Positions 1 through 10,110 of a stretch of DNA of 64,000 nucleotides are shown one piece after another. The position numbers and the translations under genes are program-made. Under the pieces are notes generated by a model. It had not been told where the DNA came from. It ran no database searches and worked only from the letters and a program-made list of their open reading frames with translations. The DNA is from Micropterix aruncella (taxonomy: Eukaryota; Arthropoda; Insecta; Lepidoptera; Micropterigidae). The stretch lies in assembly GCA_944548615.1 (NCBI GenBank), contig OX155976.1, positions 8,851,476-8,915,475 on the forward strand, read 5' to 3'. How positions within the stretch are numbered: position 1 is the stretch's first letter; each line of letters opens with the position of its first letter.

Positions 1-361
1 ATAGGAACAATCTACGCATACTGGTAAGGGCGCTCACGGGGCATTGTGGCCTGAACAAACACATGTTCAACCTCAAGCTCAAAGACACAAAAATGTGCAG
101 GTTCTGCCAAGGGGCAGAGGAAACTCCCCAGCACCTCATGTGCGAGTGTGGCCCGCTGATGCGTAAAAGATACAACCACCTGGGTGGTCACTACCTCCAA
201 CCTGAGGAGGTAAAACAATCTGGCGCCAAAAGCCTGCTGCGGTTCTTAAATGACACGAGGCTTAGCGCAGAACTATAGTAGGTGGCGAGCACAATAGATC
301 AGCAATGGTCGCAGTGTTACAAGGCTCATAAAGACCTTAGAAAAGCCCCACTCAACAAATA
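1..361 (+). mobile_element. 3' end of RNase H-bearing non-LTR retrotransposon, cut by window edge
   Basis: This stretch matches 38236-38596 with only three substitutions that I can count over about 360 bases, so it is a second copy of the LINE described at 35505-38596. It holds the end of ORF2, a short 3' UTR and an A-rich tail (CAACAAATAAAAAAAAA). The 5' part lies outside the window. The near-identity points to recent activity of this family. Confidence 0.9.
3..278 (+). CDS. LINE ORF2 C-terminus (zinc-knuckle end), partial
   Basis: The open frame enters from the left edge and stops with TAG at 276-278. It encodes the terminal domain of a LINE polyprotein: a basic stretch (NNLRILVRALTGHCGLNKH) followed by a zinc knuckle CRFCQGAEETPQHLMCEC, spaced C-x2-C-x8-H-x4-C, then a short tail. 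In RNase H-bearing LINEs this part follows the RNase H domain and is thought to bind nucleic acid. It is the same frame and almost the same sequence as the end of the frame finishing at 38513. No stop interrupts the visible part, but whether the rest is intact cannot be seen. The initiator is not here; the first ATG at 63 is internal. Confidence 0.85.
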   Translation, partial: RNNLRILVRALTGHCGLNKHMFNLKLKDTKMCRFCQGAEETPQHLMCECGPLMRKRYNHLGGHYLQPEEVKQSGAKSLLRFLNDTRLSAEL

Positions 362-1481
362 AAAAAAAAGATCAGGCTATGCCACCGCCGTTGACCTACT
401 CCTACCACTGAGCTGGTTATCGCACTCGACTGACATTTTAAGCGAAAATGAGGTAAAAATACCGAAGTACCTATTTTTCTATATCGATGGACAAAGACTC
501 CAAATACATCTAGCCAATATTTTCAGAGATAATTAAAAAGGTCGATTATGCTCATGTTGCATATCTGGAACCCTCAAAAAGGGAGGGTAATAGTAAAACA
601 GTGGGGCTTCCTCGATCCCTGCTTACCAGTTTTGGAAAAAATACTTCTACCACCGAACTGGTAATCGCACAACGTCATTGCATCTCAAGGTCATACGGTA
701 TAGTAGTTACGAGGTCATACGAGGCCCGCTGGTATAGTTGTTAGGTCGTCTGATGTTGATGATTGTTCACAGTAAGTCACTGAGGTCGGGTGGCCAATGA
801 GCAATGAGTTAACGGCTTACTAGTCAGAAACTATACTAAGTAGCTATTTGAGTTGATCACTTAAGTACACCATAAGTATTCATAGACAATCAAAAATCGA
901 GTCAAAATAGTTAGGGAGCTAATAACTCTATACATGTCGCAAAAATGAAGTTCCTGCAAGTACACCGGTACTTATCAGTAACTATTACGCATCGGTCTAA
1001 TGTGCCGCGCAATACATACAATGGACTTAATTTTTGTGACATGTATGGAGTAATGCTGACGCCACGCATTATATTGATAAGCATTCTGAACATTTGTTTC
1101 GAGCTCTGTATTGCATCCACTGACTACTGATGAATTTTCAGCTTTTCCAAAACACTTTGAGTGTAATAATTAAAGTTATACTTTTCCTAGTACGCCAGCG
1201 CCAGGTGTCCCGGAGTCTGGCCTACTAACTCTACTTCAGCATTCTACGGACAAAATACTAGCTGATCTGAAAGTATCAGCTTTTACAAAACTCTTGCACT
1301 TTTTTATTGCTGCCTCTTGGTCTAAAACGGCGGACATTTCTTAAGTATAGAACCGTGTGATTTAAGGTTCGTCGGGGACTCACTTTGATGATTATTTTGC
1401 TGCTTTGTCGTGTTTTGTGCGTCAAACCCTAATTTATATAGCATAGGATGATTTTACCGATTTCACGATGCATATTTCATT
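362..1481. other. No gene seen; possible decayed SINE head near 720-800
   Basis: I recognise no coding region. Two lines of similar sequence (near 400-425 and 650-675, both around CTGGTTATCGCAC / CTGGTAATCGCAC) suggest an old local duplication. At 722-750 GCCCGCTGGTATAGTTGTTA resembles the A-box region of the SINE at 62567, but the B box is not clear. The rest is unassigned. Confidence 0.35.
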
Positions 1482-1958
1482 TTATTTCCCTAATTATATT
1501 TGCATATAAATCGATTCAAGGAACTATTTATTTTCCAGAGATACTATCTAAGTTTGAATTGTACGTACCGGTAAATTACACAGCGAGGAGATCGCATCTA
1601 TTGCTTAATGTGCTGTACCATCGTACAAATATTTTTGTAGACAGGCCAGTGGGAAGGGTCATAGCTCTTCTTAATTCCTTACCCACAGAATTGGACATCT
1701 TTTGTATATCCCTTTGGCAGCTAAAAAGGCAACTCCCTGCTATCTCATGTTTATCATAATCTGTCTTTTATTTAGTTTTATATTTTTATGTTTTTTGCTT
1801 GTTCAATGTTAGCATTAATTTGTAATTCCCGTTATGTAATTAATTTATTTTTAGACTTACACTCTAGCTTTAATATTCAAGGGCGAATCGGATTCGTATG
1901 TAAGGCTCTTGAATAATATTTGAAACTAATAATTAATTAAATAAATAAATAAATATGA
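1482..1958 (+). mobile_element. 5'-truncated LINE (CR1/Jockey-like), copy 1 of a family
   Basis: The open frame to 1759 encodes the last ~90 residues of a reverse transcriptase polyprotein (IQGTIYFPEILSKFELYVP, then ARRSHLL and a C-terminus ending in ISCLS). It is followed by a ~180-base 3' UTR and an (AAAT)n tail at about 1931-1955. The same protein end, UTR and tail recur at 39323-40003. The homology begins near 1482, so the ATG at 1448 lies in flanking DNA. Clade assignment (CR1/Jockey-like, no RNase H) is by resemblance. Confidence 0.75.
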
Positions 1959-2345
1959 AGGTTTATGGAAAAGAACAATCGAATATCAATTTTTAAAATA
2001 TACTAACTTAAAATACGACCTTTTAGGCAGGCTTTGTTCAAGTGAGAAGAATATATATTTTGTCTGCAAATCAAATACAATTGAGTTTCTAAAAAAAATA
2101 CTTTTACTCAAATTTATATTCCATAGAAATTATCTCATCTTAAATAGTCAAATTTACTTTAAAAATTCTTCTTCGTAAGCCTTCATATTGAAGACGATCC
2201 GCGTTGTTATTCTGTTAAAAAAAAGCGTAACATTAAAATAGCTTCTTGACATAAACAGCTTAAATAGTCAATATATTAAAAATAGTAAAAAAATACGACT
2301 GCCGTTACAGAAATTAAACTATTGTATTTATAATTATTTTTATTA
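1959..2345. other. AT-rich stretch without recognised features
   Basis: No frame, terminal repeat or similarity to other parts of the window was noticed here. It separates the LINE tail from the MITE at 2346. Confidence 0.4.
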
Positions 2346-2632
2346 CGGTTTTTTTATAAAATATTTGTGATTTATGCATTTGTCCATATAGATAGATGTA
2401 TATTTCCGGAATGTACTCAATCAGACCATTCATTTGACAATAAACACGATATATTTACATTAATTTATTGACATTTGGACATTTAGACAAGTATTTTTTT
2501 GTCATTTGAACAGTTTAGATTTAGGTAGAGGAGAGTACCATATGACGGGACGACATAATGATTCTAACAATATCACACACATCTAAATCGGTTCAGGCGT
2601 TTAGAAGCTATGGTAGAATAAGAAATCAAGGT
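2346..2632 (-). mobile_element. MITE of the 'CTAAACGCTGGAACC' family, reverse copy
   Basis: Read on the minus strand it matches 4462-4790 and 8033-8345: a block around TTCTAAACGCTGGAACCG, then TTAGAATCGTTATGTC, then a series of AAATGTC/CCAAATG motifs, ATAAATATATCGTGTTTA and a GAGTACATTCCGAAAATATA end. The family appears five or six times in the window on both strands. It has no coding capacity. Class is unknown because I could not define clean termini. Confidence 0.6.
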
Positions 2633-2794
2633 TTCATAAATAAATACAAACGGAGCTGCCATGGAATTCACCGACCGGAGTCGGGCCCATCATAATACTA
2701 TTTTTTTTACACTTCTGGGGGGTGAGCAGTGGATTCCGGACTTACGAACCGGCTGTGGTAGGTTTAGGACAGCTGTCTTGCCACATGTGAGCGT

Positions 2795-3234
2795 TCACCT
2801 TACCACCCATTCACTCCCTCTTCGAAGCCGTAGAATTTGAGATGCGCAAATCGCAGTTTTAGATAATTTTTCAAAGAAAGAGTTGATTATTTTTCTGGAA
2901 AGGCCAAGATCTTTAAAGAGGTGAAATAGAGATTTAGCTGGCAGGCCACGAGCGCCAACTTCCACCGCGTGAAGGTGAACAGTGAAGCCGTTCCGGGTTA
3001 CGGCATTTGCAAGATCATGGTATTTATTTAATTTGTACTCGTGGTCTTTTGGGATATTTGATTCCCATGGAACAGTTAATTCTACGATAAGAGCCACCTT
3101 CCGAGATAGAGAGTAAAGAGTTATATCTGGACGGAGGGCTGTGCATCCGAGACTTTCAGGGAATTTATACTGCTTAGAGACCGAATCAACCTCCAGAATC
3201 CAATCTGTAGCTTTCTCGATTATTGAGAAAGGTT
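2795..3234 (-). pseudogene. C-terminal endonuclease-like domain of a non-LTR element, fragment
   Basis: On the minus strand a frame runs from about 3234 to a TGA at 2795. It contains RPDITLYSLSRKVALIVELT, then a PWE motif, NKYHDLANAV and EVGARG. The order 'RPDI..., ELTVPWE..., KY..L..., EVGxRG' is one I associate with a domain found downstream of reverse transcriptases in R2/R4-like and related LINEs, with a PD-(D/E)XK-like look (D of RPDI, E of ELT, E of EVG). The GTG at 3097 is not a real start, since the frame continues upstream for about 45 codons before a stop. No reverse transcriptase precedes it, so it is a lone fragment. The family call is by memory and moderate. Confidence 0.55.
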
Positions 3235-3501
3235 ATTAATACATACCGGTTATTCCGAGTTCAATTTGTAGTTTTATAACTTTCCAAAATGTTTGTTTGG
3301 AATAAAAATGGTAAGAACCAAAAACGGCTGTTTAAAAATCGGTAATATTTTGTGGAGTGCAATAGGTAATTAAACACATTCTATAATTTACTTCGCTAAT
3401 TAATTATTCCAAATATTTCTTTTCGTTACTAGGCCTATCGGATCTATTCCTGACGGCTATGCAGGAGAAGAACGTCAAATGATAACCTGTCAAAAAATTA
3501 A

Positions 3502-3744
3502 TGTCAACACGCAACACGCACCCGTGGTAGCTCCCTTTTATGCGTACCCCGAATACGACTGGCAAAAGTACAGAAAAGCTACTTGTACCTTAGCATTAAA
3601 TTCTATAATCTACTCCCTACAAAATTTAAACAGCTGGAGGACATAAAATTTAAAAAACACATCAAGGAGATGCTGATAGGCCACCCTTTCTATAATTTGG
3701 CCGAATTTGAGGGCCACGATTTTTCAAATATTGTGCCCATTTAA
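3502..3744 (+). pseudogene. LINE reverse transcriptase C-terminus, truncated
   Basis: An open frame of about 80 codons ends at TAA 3742-3744. It reads SSLLCVPRIRLAKVQKSYLY and continues to a C-terminus ending FSNIVPI. The same protein end, with a frameshift, is on the minus strand at 46361-46710. This region is typical of the part after the reverse transcriptase fingers/palm in CR1/Jockey-like LINEs. Upstream of 3502 the frame is broken. Confidence 0.65.
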
Positions 3745-4112
3745 ATTACTTAAAAAAGTAGAGCCTTATTGTCTGATTATTTTATATGGTCTTATATCTG
3801 TACTTTTAGTTGAAAATGCATAACGTAGATTTAATTTGATTATTTAACATTTTACTGACAATTTGAATATTACGATAAATAATTTTACTACGTATCTTTT
3901 CGAATCACTAACTACTTCAAATATTAAGCTTCTATTTTGATTATTTATATTTATAGTTTGACAATCTAGTAGTTAATTCTTGACTAACTATGTATGTTCA
4001 GTAAAGAGTAGTAGCGAAACTTACTACATAACCCAATTATTTTGACACGTCCAAGAGCGGTCTTTAGCCGTCAATTGAACACGACGAAAATGTAATGTAA
4101 TGTAATGTAACA
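3745..4112 (+). mobile_element. 3' UTR and (TGTAA)n tail of the LINE fragment at 3502
   Basis: The UTR matches, in reverse, 46007-46360. It ends in a short pentamer microsatellite (TGTAATGTAATGTAATGTAA, about 4090-4110), as expected for a LINE that uses a short repeat instead of poly(A). Confidence 0.65.
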
Positions 4113-4145
4113 CGGCGGTTTATATTAAAGACGCTGCTTTCTCTT

Positions 4146-4325
4146 TATAATAAGAGAGCAAGGGGTAGCGGCACGTACCCTATGATACTCGGAGGACAAA
4201 ACGATTCTAACAATACGAGAAACTTTTAAATCGGTAGAAGCGTTTAGAAATTATGGTGGATAAAGAAACTGAAAACAATAGATTAATCCTGAACACATAA
4301 CACTTCTTTTGGGCAGTCATGCAAA
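4146..4325 (-). mobile_element. MITE of the 'CTAAACGCTGGAACC' family, partial reverse copy
   Basis: Minus-strand match to the left half of the family: the GACTGCCCAAAA start near 4325, the TTCTAAACGCTT core and TTAGAATCGTTTTGTCCTCC, ending near the GAGTATCATAGGGTAC motif. It lies head to head with the copy at 4462, separated by ~135 bases that include a run of 12 G (about 4427-4438). Confidence 0.5.
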
Positions 4326-4461
4326 AAGAGTGGGCTGAAGACAATGCTGTTGTTTGTCTTAAACCGCAGGTTACCGATTCCGGCAATAGATATAGAATTA
4401 TTTATCTACAACCTGGTGCTTTCTGGGGGGGGGGGGGGGTTATCTTCAGCCGCAAAAAATA

Positions 4462-4790
4462 CGATTCATTTGTACACGATTGCCCAAAATATGAGTGGCA
4501 TGTGTTTAGGACTCATGTATGTATGTTTTCCGATTCTTTATTCCACCATAAATTCTAAACGCTGAAACCGGTTTAGAAGTGAGTGGTATTGTTAGAATTG
4601 TTATGTCCTCCCGAGTATCACAGACTACCTGAAGTTCTCAAATGTCAAATAAATAATCATCTAAAGGTCCAAATGTCTATAAATTGGGATAAATATATCG
4701 TGTTTATTATCAAATGAAAAGTCTGGTGGAGTATATTTCGGAAATATATATGTATCTATACGGATAAATACACAAATCACAAATATTTCA
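4462..4790 (+). mobile_element. MITE of the 'CTAAACGCTGGAACC' family, forward copy
   Basis: Forward copy running from ACGATTGCCCAAAATATGAG through TTCTAAACGCTGAAACCGG, the TTAGAATTGTTATGTCCTCC block and ATAAATATATCGTGTTTA to AAATACACAAATCAC. It is inverted relative to 2346-2632, so these two form a ~300-base inverted pair around 1.8 kb of LINE fragments. The ORFs crossing it (4319-4565) have no recognisable content. Confidence 0.6.
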
Positions 4791-5861
4791 TGAAAGAAAA
4801 CCTTTTTATTACTTGAGCACCGAGGGCAATCGACTAAAGTGCAGCGGCGGCGCAGCGGTGCGTGATCGTTTCATGATACCTGCCGCAGGGCGCAGAACGA
4901 ACACTATTCTCTTACAAAACTTGCTTTTCAGCGGTATTTTTTGTTGTAATAATTCTAAATACTTGTACATTGTGCAATAATTGTTTGTACGGAGTCGTTT
5001 TTCTTAATTTTTGAAATTATTGTTCTTGTTACAAGAATCGTATTACGGTTTACAAACAAAGACGACGACAAACAAGAAATTCATTAATGCATAGATAAAG
5101 TAGATAAAAAACTACTATTCATTAAACGTCAATCGCAATCAGCAGTTGCCGGATGACTTCACATTTTTTTTCAAAGATGACGAAACTTCTATATAGCTGT
5201 AATGAGTATGAAGTATAATAGGAGACCCAATGTAGAAATGATACCAATTGCTTGAGGATCTTAAGTATCTACTTACTGAAGGGAGTACTTAAGTGAAGGC
5301 TATGAACGGCTATTTTGAGGGTGGTACTTATGTGTCACACGAGCGAGGTTCGATCGATCTGTGAATACTCCAGTTAGAGTTCGTTTAGGAAATTTTGCCA
5401 TATATCCTTCTAGCCGTGTTCGGCCATAGCGACTGCATTGTAGATTCTAGTGACTTCTTTAGTCTTCTCAGAGTCCATTGTTCGGAAGCAGTCAAGTGCG
5501 CAGGCTATATTATAGTGCACAGGTGGGCGCGCGACCACGAGTGCACTCTCTCTTCCTCCCTCTTCTGAACCCGATGGAACGGAGACCGTTACAACCAGAG
5601 AAAAGTTTGGATGCAGATAAAATAAAATAAATTAATTAATCGCCAACACAGCAATGGCGGTCATTGTTAAATTTGTACTCAATATTGCAGAGCTATTTTT
5701 TTCGGATTTAGTTCGTTTTTCACACTGTCATTTATGAAATTGGTTATGGCTTGTGGTGATGTTTGAGGTTTTTCTGAAATGTTACTATGAGCGGGTTTAT
5801 TACCGTACTACAATCTCTTCCAACCAACCCTACTATGGGGAGCAAAGGGGTCGTTAAACAG
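4791..5861. other. Unassigned; possible short coding remnant on the minus strand at 5400-5575
   Basis: Most of this region is unrecognised. On the minus strand 5575-5400 a frame of about 55 codons with coding-like composition reads ALDCFRTMDSEKTKEVTRIY then NAVAMAEHG before a TAG. I have the impression of having met this peptide in lepidopteran repeats but cannot name the family. A GC-rich patch lies at 4835-4910. Confidence 0.35.
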
Positions 5862-5945
5862 CCCTGAACAATGCTGTGGCATACCAAAGAGATTTGCAAA
5901 CCGAATGCTCAAAAAAAATATGTTTAAAACAATCACGTGTCTTAT
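5862..5945 (+). pseudogene. Fragment of LINE ORF2 linker between RNase H and zinc knuckle
   Basis: The sequence CCTGAACAATGCTGTGGCAT and what follows parallels 38071-38150 of the near-intact LINE, at roughly three quarters identity by eye. It encodes CCGVPKRFANRMLK where the intact element has CCGVPKSLANLMLK. It is an old, diverged relative of that LINE; the overlapping minus-strand ORF is a shadow. Confidence 0.5.
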
Positions 5946-6194
5946 TAATAAAACATGTCATTCCTAAACAATGTAATATTTTAAAGTAAATAACATTCTG
6001 TATTCTTTTTTTTTGTTGGGGAACGCGTTTAACAAAAATCACGATGCATTTGAAAAATCACGCATGCTATTAACGACCGCTATTCTTTTCTCGGCCGGGC
6101 CAATATCGCAATACTTGGAAGAGCAGTGGCGAAATCATTTTATTATGATCGTTATCGCCGTGGACAGACAATGAAAAAAGAACTGCTCTTTAGC

Positions 6195-7032
6195 TAGCGC
6201 ATGTCATAATGTTATATGACGACACTGGCCTTCAGGTTATAGCAATCAGACATCACACGCTATTCGTTCGGTTCGAGCGTCTTAAACTGTCATAACGTAC
6301 GGTAACAAAGCAGTTTTATATATTAGCATTGATTATATATGGTACTAGTTATATATGATTATATTGTAGCATTGATTAGCATTTGTAATATATTGTATTA
6401 ACATATTTTGATATAATAGACAAAATTTTGCCAAAAAAAACAGACTCCATTTTTTTTAAATAAGTGAAGCAGCCATGTCATGGTGATACTTAGAACGAGC
6501 TATCATAATTGAATGCGTATACAAAATTTTGTGTCTGGTGCTGTTGACCGTTGAGGAGTTCCCTGGTTGGAAGCCAACCCTGGATGCCGCAGTCCTGTCT
6601 TGGTGAAACTAAATAGCGCATGTCATAATGTTATATGACGACACTGGCCTTCAGGTTATAGCAATCAGACATCACACGCTATTCGTTCGGTTCGAGCGTC
6701 TTAAACTGTCATAACGTACGGTAACAAAGCAGTTTTATATATTAGCATTGATTATATATGGTACTAGTTATATATGATTATATTGTAGCATTGATTAGCA
6801 TTTGTAATATATTGTATTAACATATTTTGATATAATAGACAAAATTTTGCCAAAAAAAACAGACTCCATTTTTTTTAAATAAGTGAAGCAGCCATGTCAT
6901 GGTGATACTTAGAACGAGCTATCATAATTGAATGCGTATACAAAATTTTGTGTCTGGTGCTGTTGACCGTTGAGGAGTTCCCTGGTTGGAAGCCAACCCT
7001 GGATGCCGCAGTCCTGTCTTGGTGAAACTAAA
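6195..7032. repeat. Perfect tandem duplication of a 419-bp unit
   Basis: 6195-6613 is repeated as 6614-7032; following both copies line by line I found no difference. Each unit starts TAGCGCATGTCATAATG and ends CTTGGTGAAACTAAA. The second half of the unit carries one copy of the ~119-bp minisatellite that continues to 7240. Either a very recent duplication or an assembly artefact. Confidence 0.9.
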
Positions 7033-7250
7033 AACGGGCTGTCGTAAATGAATGCATATACAAAATTTCGTGTCTGTGCTGTTGAGTCTTGATGAGTCCC
7101 CTCGTCGGGAGCCAACCCTGGTTGCATCAGCCATTTCACGATGAAACTTAGAACGGGCTACTATAATTGAATGAGTATACAAAATTTCGTGTCTGTGCTG
7201 TTGACCGTTGAGGAGTCCCCTAGTCCGGAGGCAACCGAGGATGTATAATC
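6903..7250 (+). repeat. ~119-bp minisatellite, three adjoining units
   Basis: The landmark TGAATGCGTATACAAAATTT (with variants) occurs near 6929, 7048 and 7168, spacing 119-120. Each unit also has TGTCTGTGCTGTTGACCGTT and a CAACCCTGGATGC block. A further unit is present in the first 419-bp copy (6484-6610), a single diverged unit at 38612-38745, and reverse units at 16847-17005. Confidence 0.75.
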
Positions 7251-7495
7251 AGGTCATGCTTACCATTAAAAAATACCACTGTCATCGGAAACAACATGTA
7301 AATTTTCAACTTGATATGATAATATTTGAGGAGTTCCATCAAATTCCTTTTGGATCCCATCATCAGAACAGGATTTTGATAAAATGGGACCAATCTGAAA
7401 GTATATCCTTTCAAATAAAGAAAGAGTATTAAAAATTGGTTCATAGCAAACGTTAAAAAAAAGATACAACCGAATTGATAACCTTCTCCTTTTTT
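7251..7495 (+). mobile_element. Dispersed element paired with the 119-bp minisatellite
   Basis: This part (AAAATACCACTGTCATCGGA, then GGATCCCATCATCAGAACAG, then AAAGTATATCCTTTCAAATA) matches the reverse strand of 16590-16830, where it is again next to the minisatellite. So minisatellite plus this block form one mobile unit, about 550 bases long. It ends near AACCTTCTCCTTTTTTAGAA, which resembles a common lepidopteran repeat end. No coding capacity is convincing, although short frames overlap. Confidence 0.55.
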
Positions 7496-8032
7496 AGAAG
7501 TTGGTTAAAATTAAGATATTAATGTTATCTCGTGGCTCTTTCCCATCCGAATCGAAGCATGAATCGGTTGACGAAAGAAAGATGCCAGCCACGCTGTGAT
7601 GGTGGACATCCACGCTGTGATAGTGGACCTTAATCAGTCTTTCCTATCAGGTCCAGAGGTGGGGTTGATGTCTGGTCACCGCAAGACTTTTCCGGCATTT
7701 AGACACCCCTCTCCCCCCCTCCCAGCCTCCCCACCAACCCATCCTCTCGCTGCGCGCCAATTCGTAGTATATTTGATGACCCTCCGGTTGACGCTGGGGA
7801 GGAATTGTGATGGAGACATTGATGAAAGCCAATTTTCGTTTTTATACTGAGGTATAATTCAAGTAAAATTGTTGTAGTTCTTATTATTGTAGTATTCGCT
7901 TTTTTTTCTAAGGTGTAATTTAAGTGAAATGTGTTTTTTTTAAACTTAAATATATTTTGCTACAGACAATATATTTTGATACAGACAAAATATATTTTGC
8001 TCTTAATCAAACCCTTACTAAAATGTATTTTT
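7496..8032. other. No recognised feature
   Basis: Contains a local duplication (CACGCTGTGAT.GTGGAC twice, 7590-7632) and a pyrimidine-rich patch (7705-7745). The short ORFs here have no family resemblance. Confidence 0.35.
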
Positions 8033-8345
8033 TTACACGACTGCCCAACAAAAAGGACTGTGGTCTGTTCAGGGTTCATCTATATATGTTTTCCGTTTCT
8101 TTATTCCACCATGACTTCTAAACGCTGGAACCGATTTAGAAATGTGGCATTGTTGTTAGAATCGTTATGTAATCTTGAGCGCCACAACTTAACTATCCAA
8201 ATATCAAGTAAATAGTTGATTAAGTCCAAATCTCCAAATGTTTATAAGTTAACATAAATATATCGTGTTAAGTGTCAAATGAAAGGCCTGATCGAGTACA
8301 TTCCGAAAATATATGTATATGCATCTATGTAGATAAATATATCTG
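8033..8345 (+). mobile_element. MITE of the 'CTAAACGCTGGAACC' family, forward copy
   Basis: Best-preserved copy: starts ACACGACTGCCCAACAAAAA, passes through CCATGACTTCTAAACGCTGG and TAGAATCGTTATGTAATC, and ends with TTCCGAAAATATATGTATAT. Aligns over its length with 4462-4790 and with the split copy at 49914-51262. Confidence 0.6.
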
Positions 8346-8811
8346 ATTTTTTTAATTCAAAATCTGGTGGTAAAGGGGTGAGGGAAAATAATAACCCACC
8401 CTGGGCGGCAATCTGTTTGTCTGCCTGTACTGCGGTATAACAACAATGATAGTGGTAAAACTGTGAAATTAATATTAGCAGTTATTATGTTAAAACTGCT
8501 CTGGCCGTTACTTGCGCAGAGGCATAGTTGAGCAACGCGAACGCAAGCGATCACGCCGCAGCGCCGCTGTTTCAGTTGCACATTTCATAACTTTACGCAT
8601 TTCAACATGAGAATAACCAGTTCAAGGAGCTCGGTTTGGCGCAAACCCACCGCCAGACACGAGCTGAGTTGACTCTACTAATAAGCGTAGACGGAGGATC
8701 TATCTCGGCGAAAGAGCGAAACGATTCGCGTCTGTAATTCCGACTTTTCAAAATTAAGTTCCTTGGCCGTAGGATACATATCGTTCCCTGTGATTGTCCC
8801 ATAGATCTAAT
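8346..8811. other. No recognised feature
   Basis: Locally GC-richer (8500-8760) but without a recognisable frame, terminal repeats or match elsewhere in the window. Confidence 0.35.
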
Positions 8812-9302
8812 AGGCCCTTGCTGAGGTGGCCACGAAGACCTATTTGCTCAGGGTCGGTCACACTCACGGGTTAACATCCGGCGTCCTGCACGTATGAAGC
8901 GAGAGCCCGGGTAGGACGCTGGCCTTAGAGCTAGTTTCCCCTAGGAGTCAATCTTCTGGCGCTCGATTGTGCATTCTGAGTAACAGTCGGGGGAGTCTGG
9001 AAGCTGTACTGTTTCGTATAGAGCGGGGGTGGTTGCTGACCTTACGGCGACTGCTCTTGAAACGACCATCGGCCACTCGATTCCGGGCGAAGAGCCGGGC
9101 AAAGGATGCCGTGGTTCGAGATAGATTAGGTTGACACCGTTTCACCGCTACGTAAGGGAGCAAATGGAAGTAAGGGCGTGAGTGTAAGCCCGCTGGGTAA
9201 CACTCCTGGCTATATCGCGGTTAAGGCGTTGGCCTCTTACGGGCATGTCCAAGTCTTCTGCGCTCACTCCAGGGAGATAGAACGACTAATCGTTAAAACT
9301 TC
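8812..9302 (+). mobile_element. AB repeat, forward copy with unoccupied insertion site
   Basis: A GC-rich repeat that I call AB, seen in at least eight full or partial copies here. Part A (8812-8971) starts near GGCCCTTGCTGAGGTGGCCA and ends at the site; part B (from ~8985) starts CAGTCGGGGGAGTCTGGAAG and ends with the ATAGAACGACTAATCGTTAA block. The site between them is a variant, ATTCTGAGTAAC (8972-8983), with nothing inserted. About 60 bases of B are missing near 9152. This copy shows what an empty AB element looks like. Confidence 0.75.
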
Positions 9303-9894
9303 CTTTTGTACTGTATTATATAAATTTGGGGTTTTCTGAAGAATAAAATTATACTACAAGTCCATGACTTCCCTATGTTCAACTACAGCAACACAGAAAT
9401 ATGGCCAAAACTGGACATTTATAAAATTAATTATTCCAAATTTCGTATACATAGTATTTCTCCATCAGTTCTTATTCTTCTATGATAAAAACTAATGTGC
9501 CCAAAAATAAAATACGCGGCCGATCTAAGAGGTTTGGGCCAATGGATGTTTCTAACAGCCGCACCTTTCTGAGCGGATTCTTTTTTTCTTCTGATTTTCG
9601 TATTCTACCTCCATTTAAAATTAATCATCAAAAACATAGATACGTGAAAAAGTATATACGAAGATTATTGTCCGAAAACGTTTCTGGCAAGTAGCCTTAT
9701 GAAGGGATTTTGAGCGTAATTTCCCTTCGGAAAGGAGGTTGACCTGATTGAAAGGGGTAGTCGGCGACGAGCGCAGATAGTGAGAATACAGCGCATTAAA
9801 TGCAAATATACTGACTGGCAAAAAACAAGACATCTGTGTACCAAATTTCAAGTGTAATATTCCAATATTTCGAGATAATTATAATATTTCGAGA
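9303..9894. other. No recognised feature
   Basis: AT-rich at first. No frame with family resemblance and no repeat partner noticed in the window. Confidence 0.35.
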
Positions 9895-10110
9895 TTGAAA
9901 TATGGCTAGTACGCCCCCCCCCCCCCCTGGTGAACCGATCTCAGCCACAACCTTTGCTACTCTTGCCATGACCAAATAATACCTGCATGCCAAATTTCAG
10001 CTCAATCGGTTTAAGCGTTTGGGCGTTATCGTGGAGGAATACACACAGAAACTTAGTCAGTCACACAGACAGACTTTCATCTGGAATTTGTCGTAATTTT
10101 CTCAAAATAA
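9895..10110 (+). repeat. Dispersed repeat with poly(C) tract
   Basis: A run of about 15 C (9914-9928) is followed by GCTACTCTTGCCATGACCAA, TTTCAGCTCAATCGG and CGTGGAGGAATACACACAG. The same order is found in reverse at 17840-18160, where a (TG)n tract takes the place of the terminal CACACAGACAGAC. Wording of the 'TTTCAGC..TCGG' block resembles the right end of the Helitron-like element at 33780. Confidence 0.5.
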
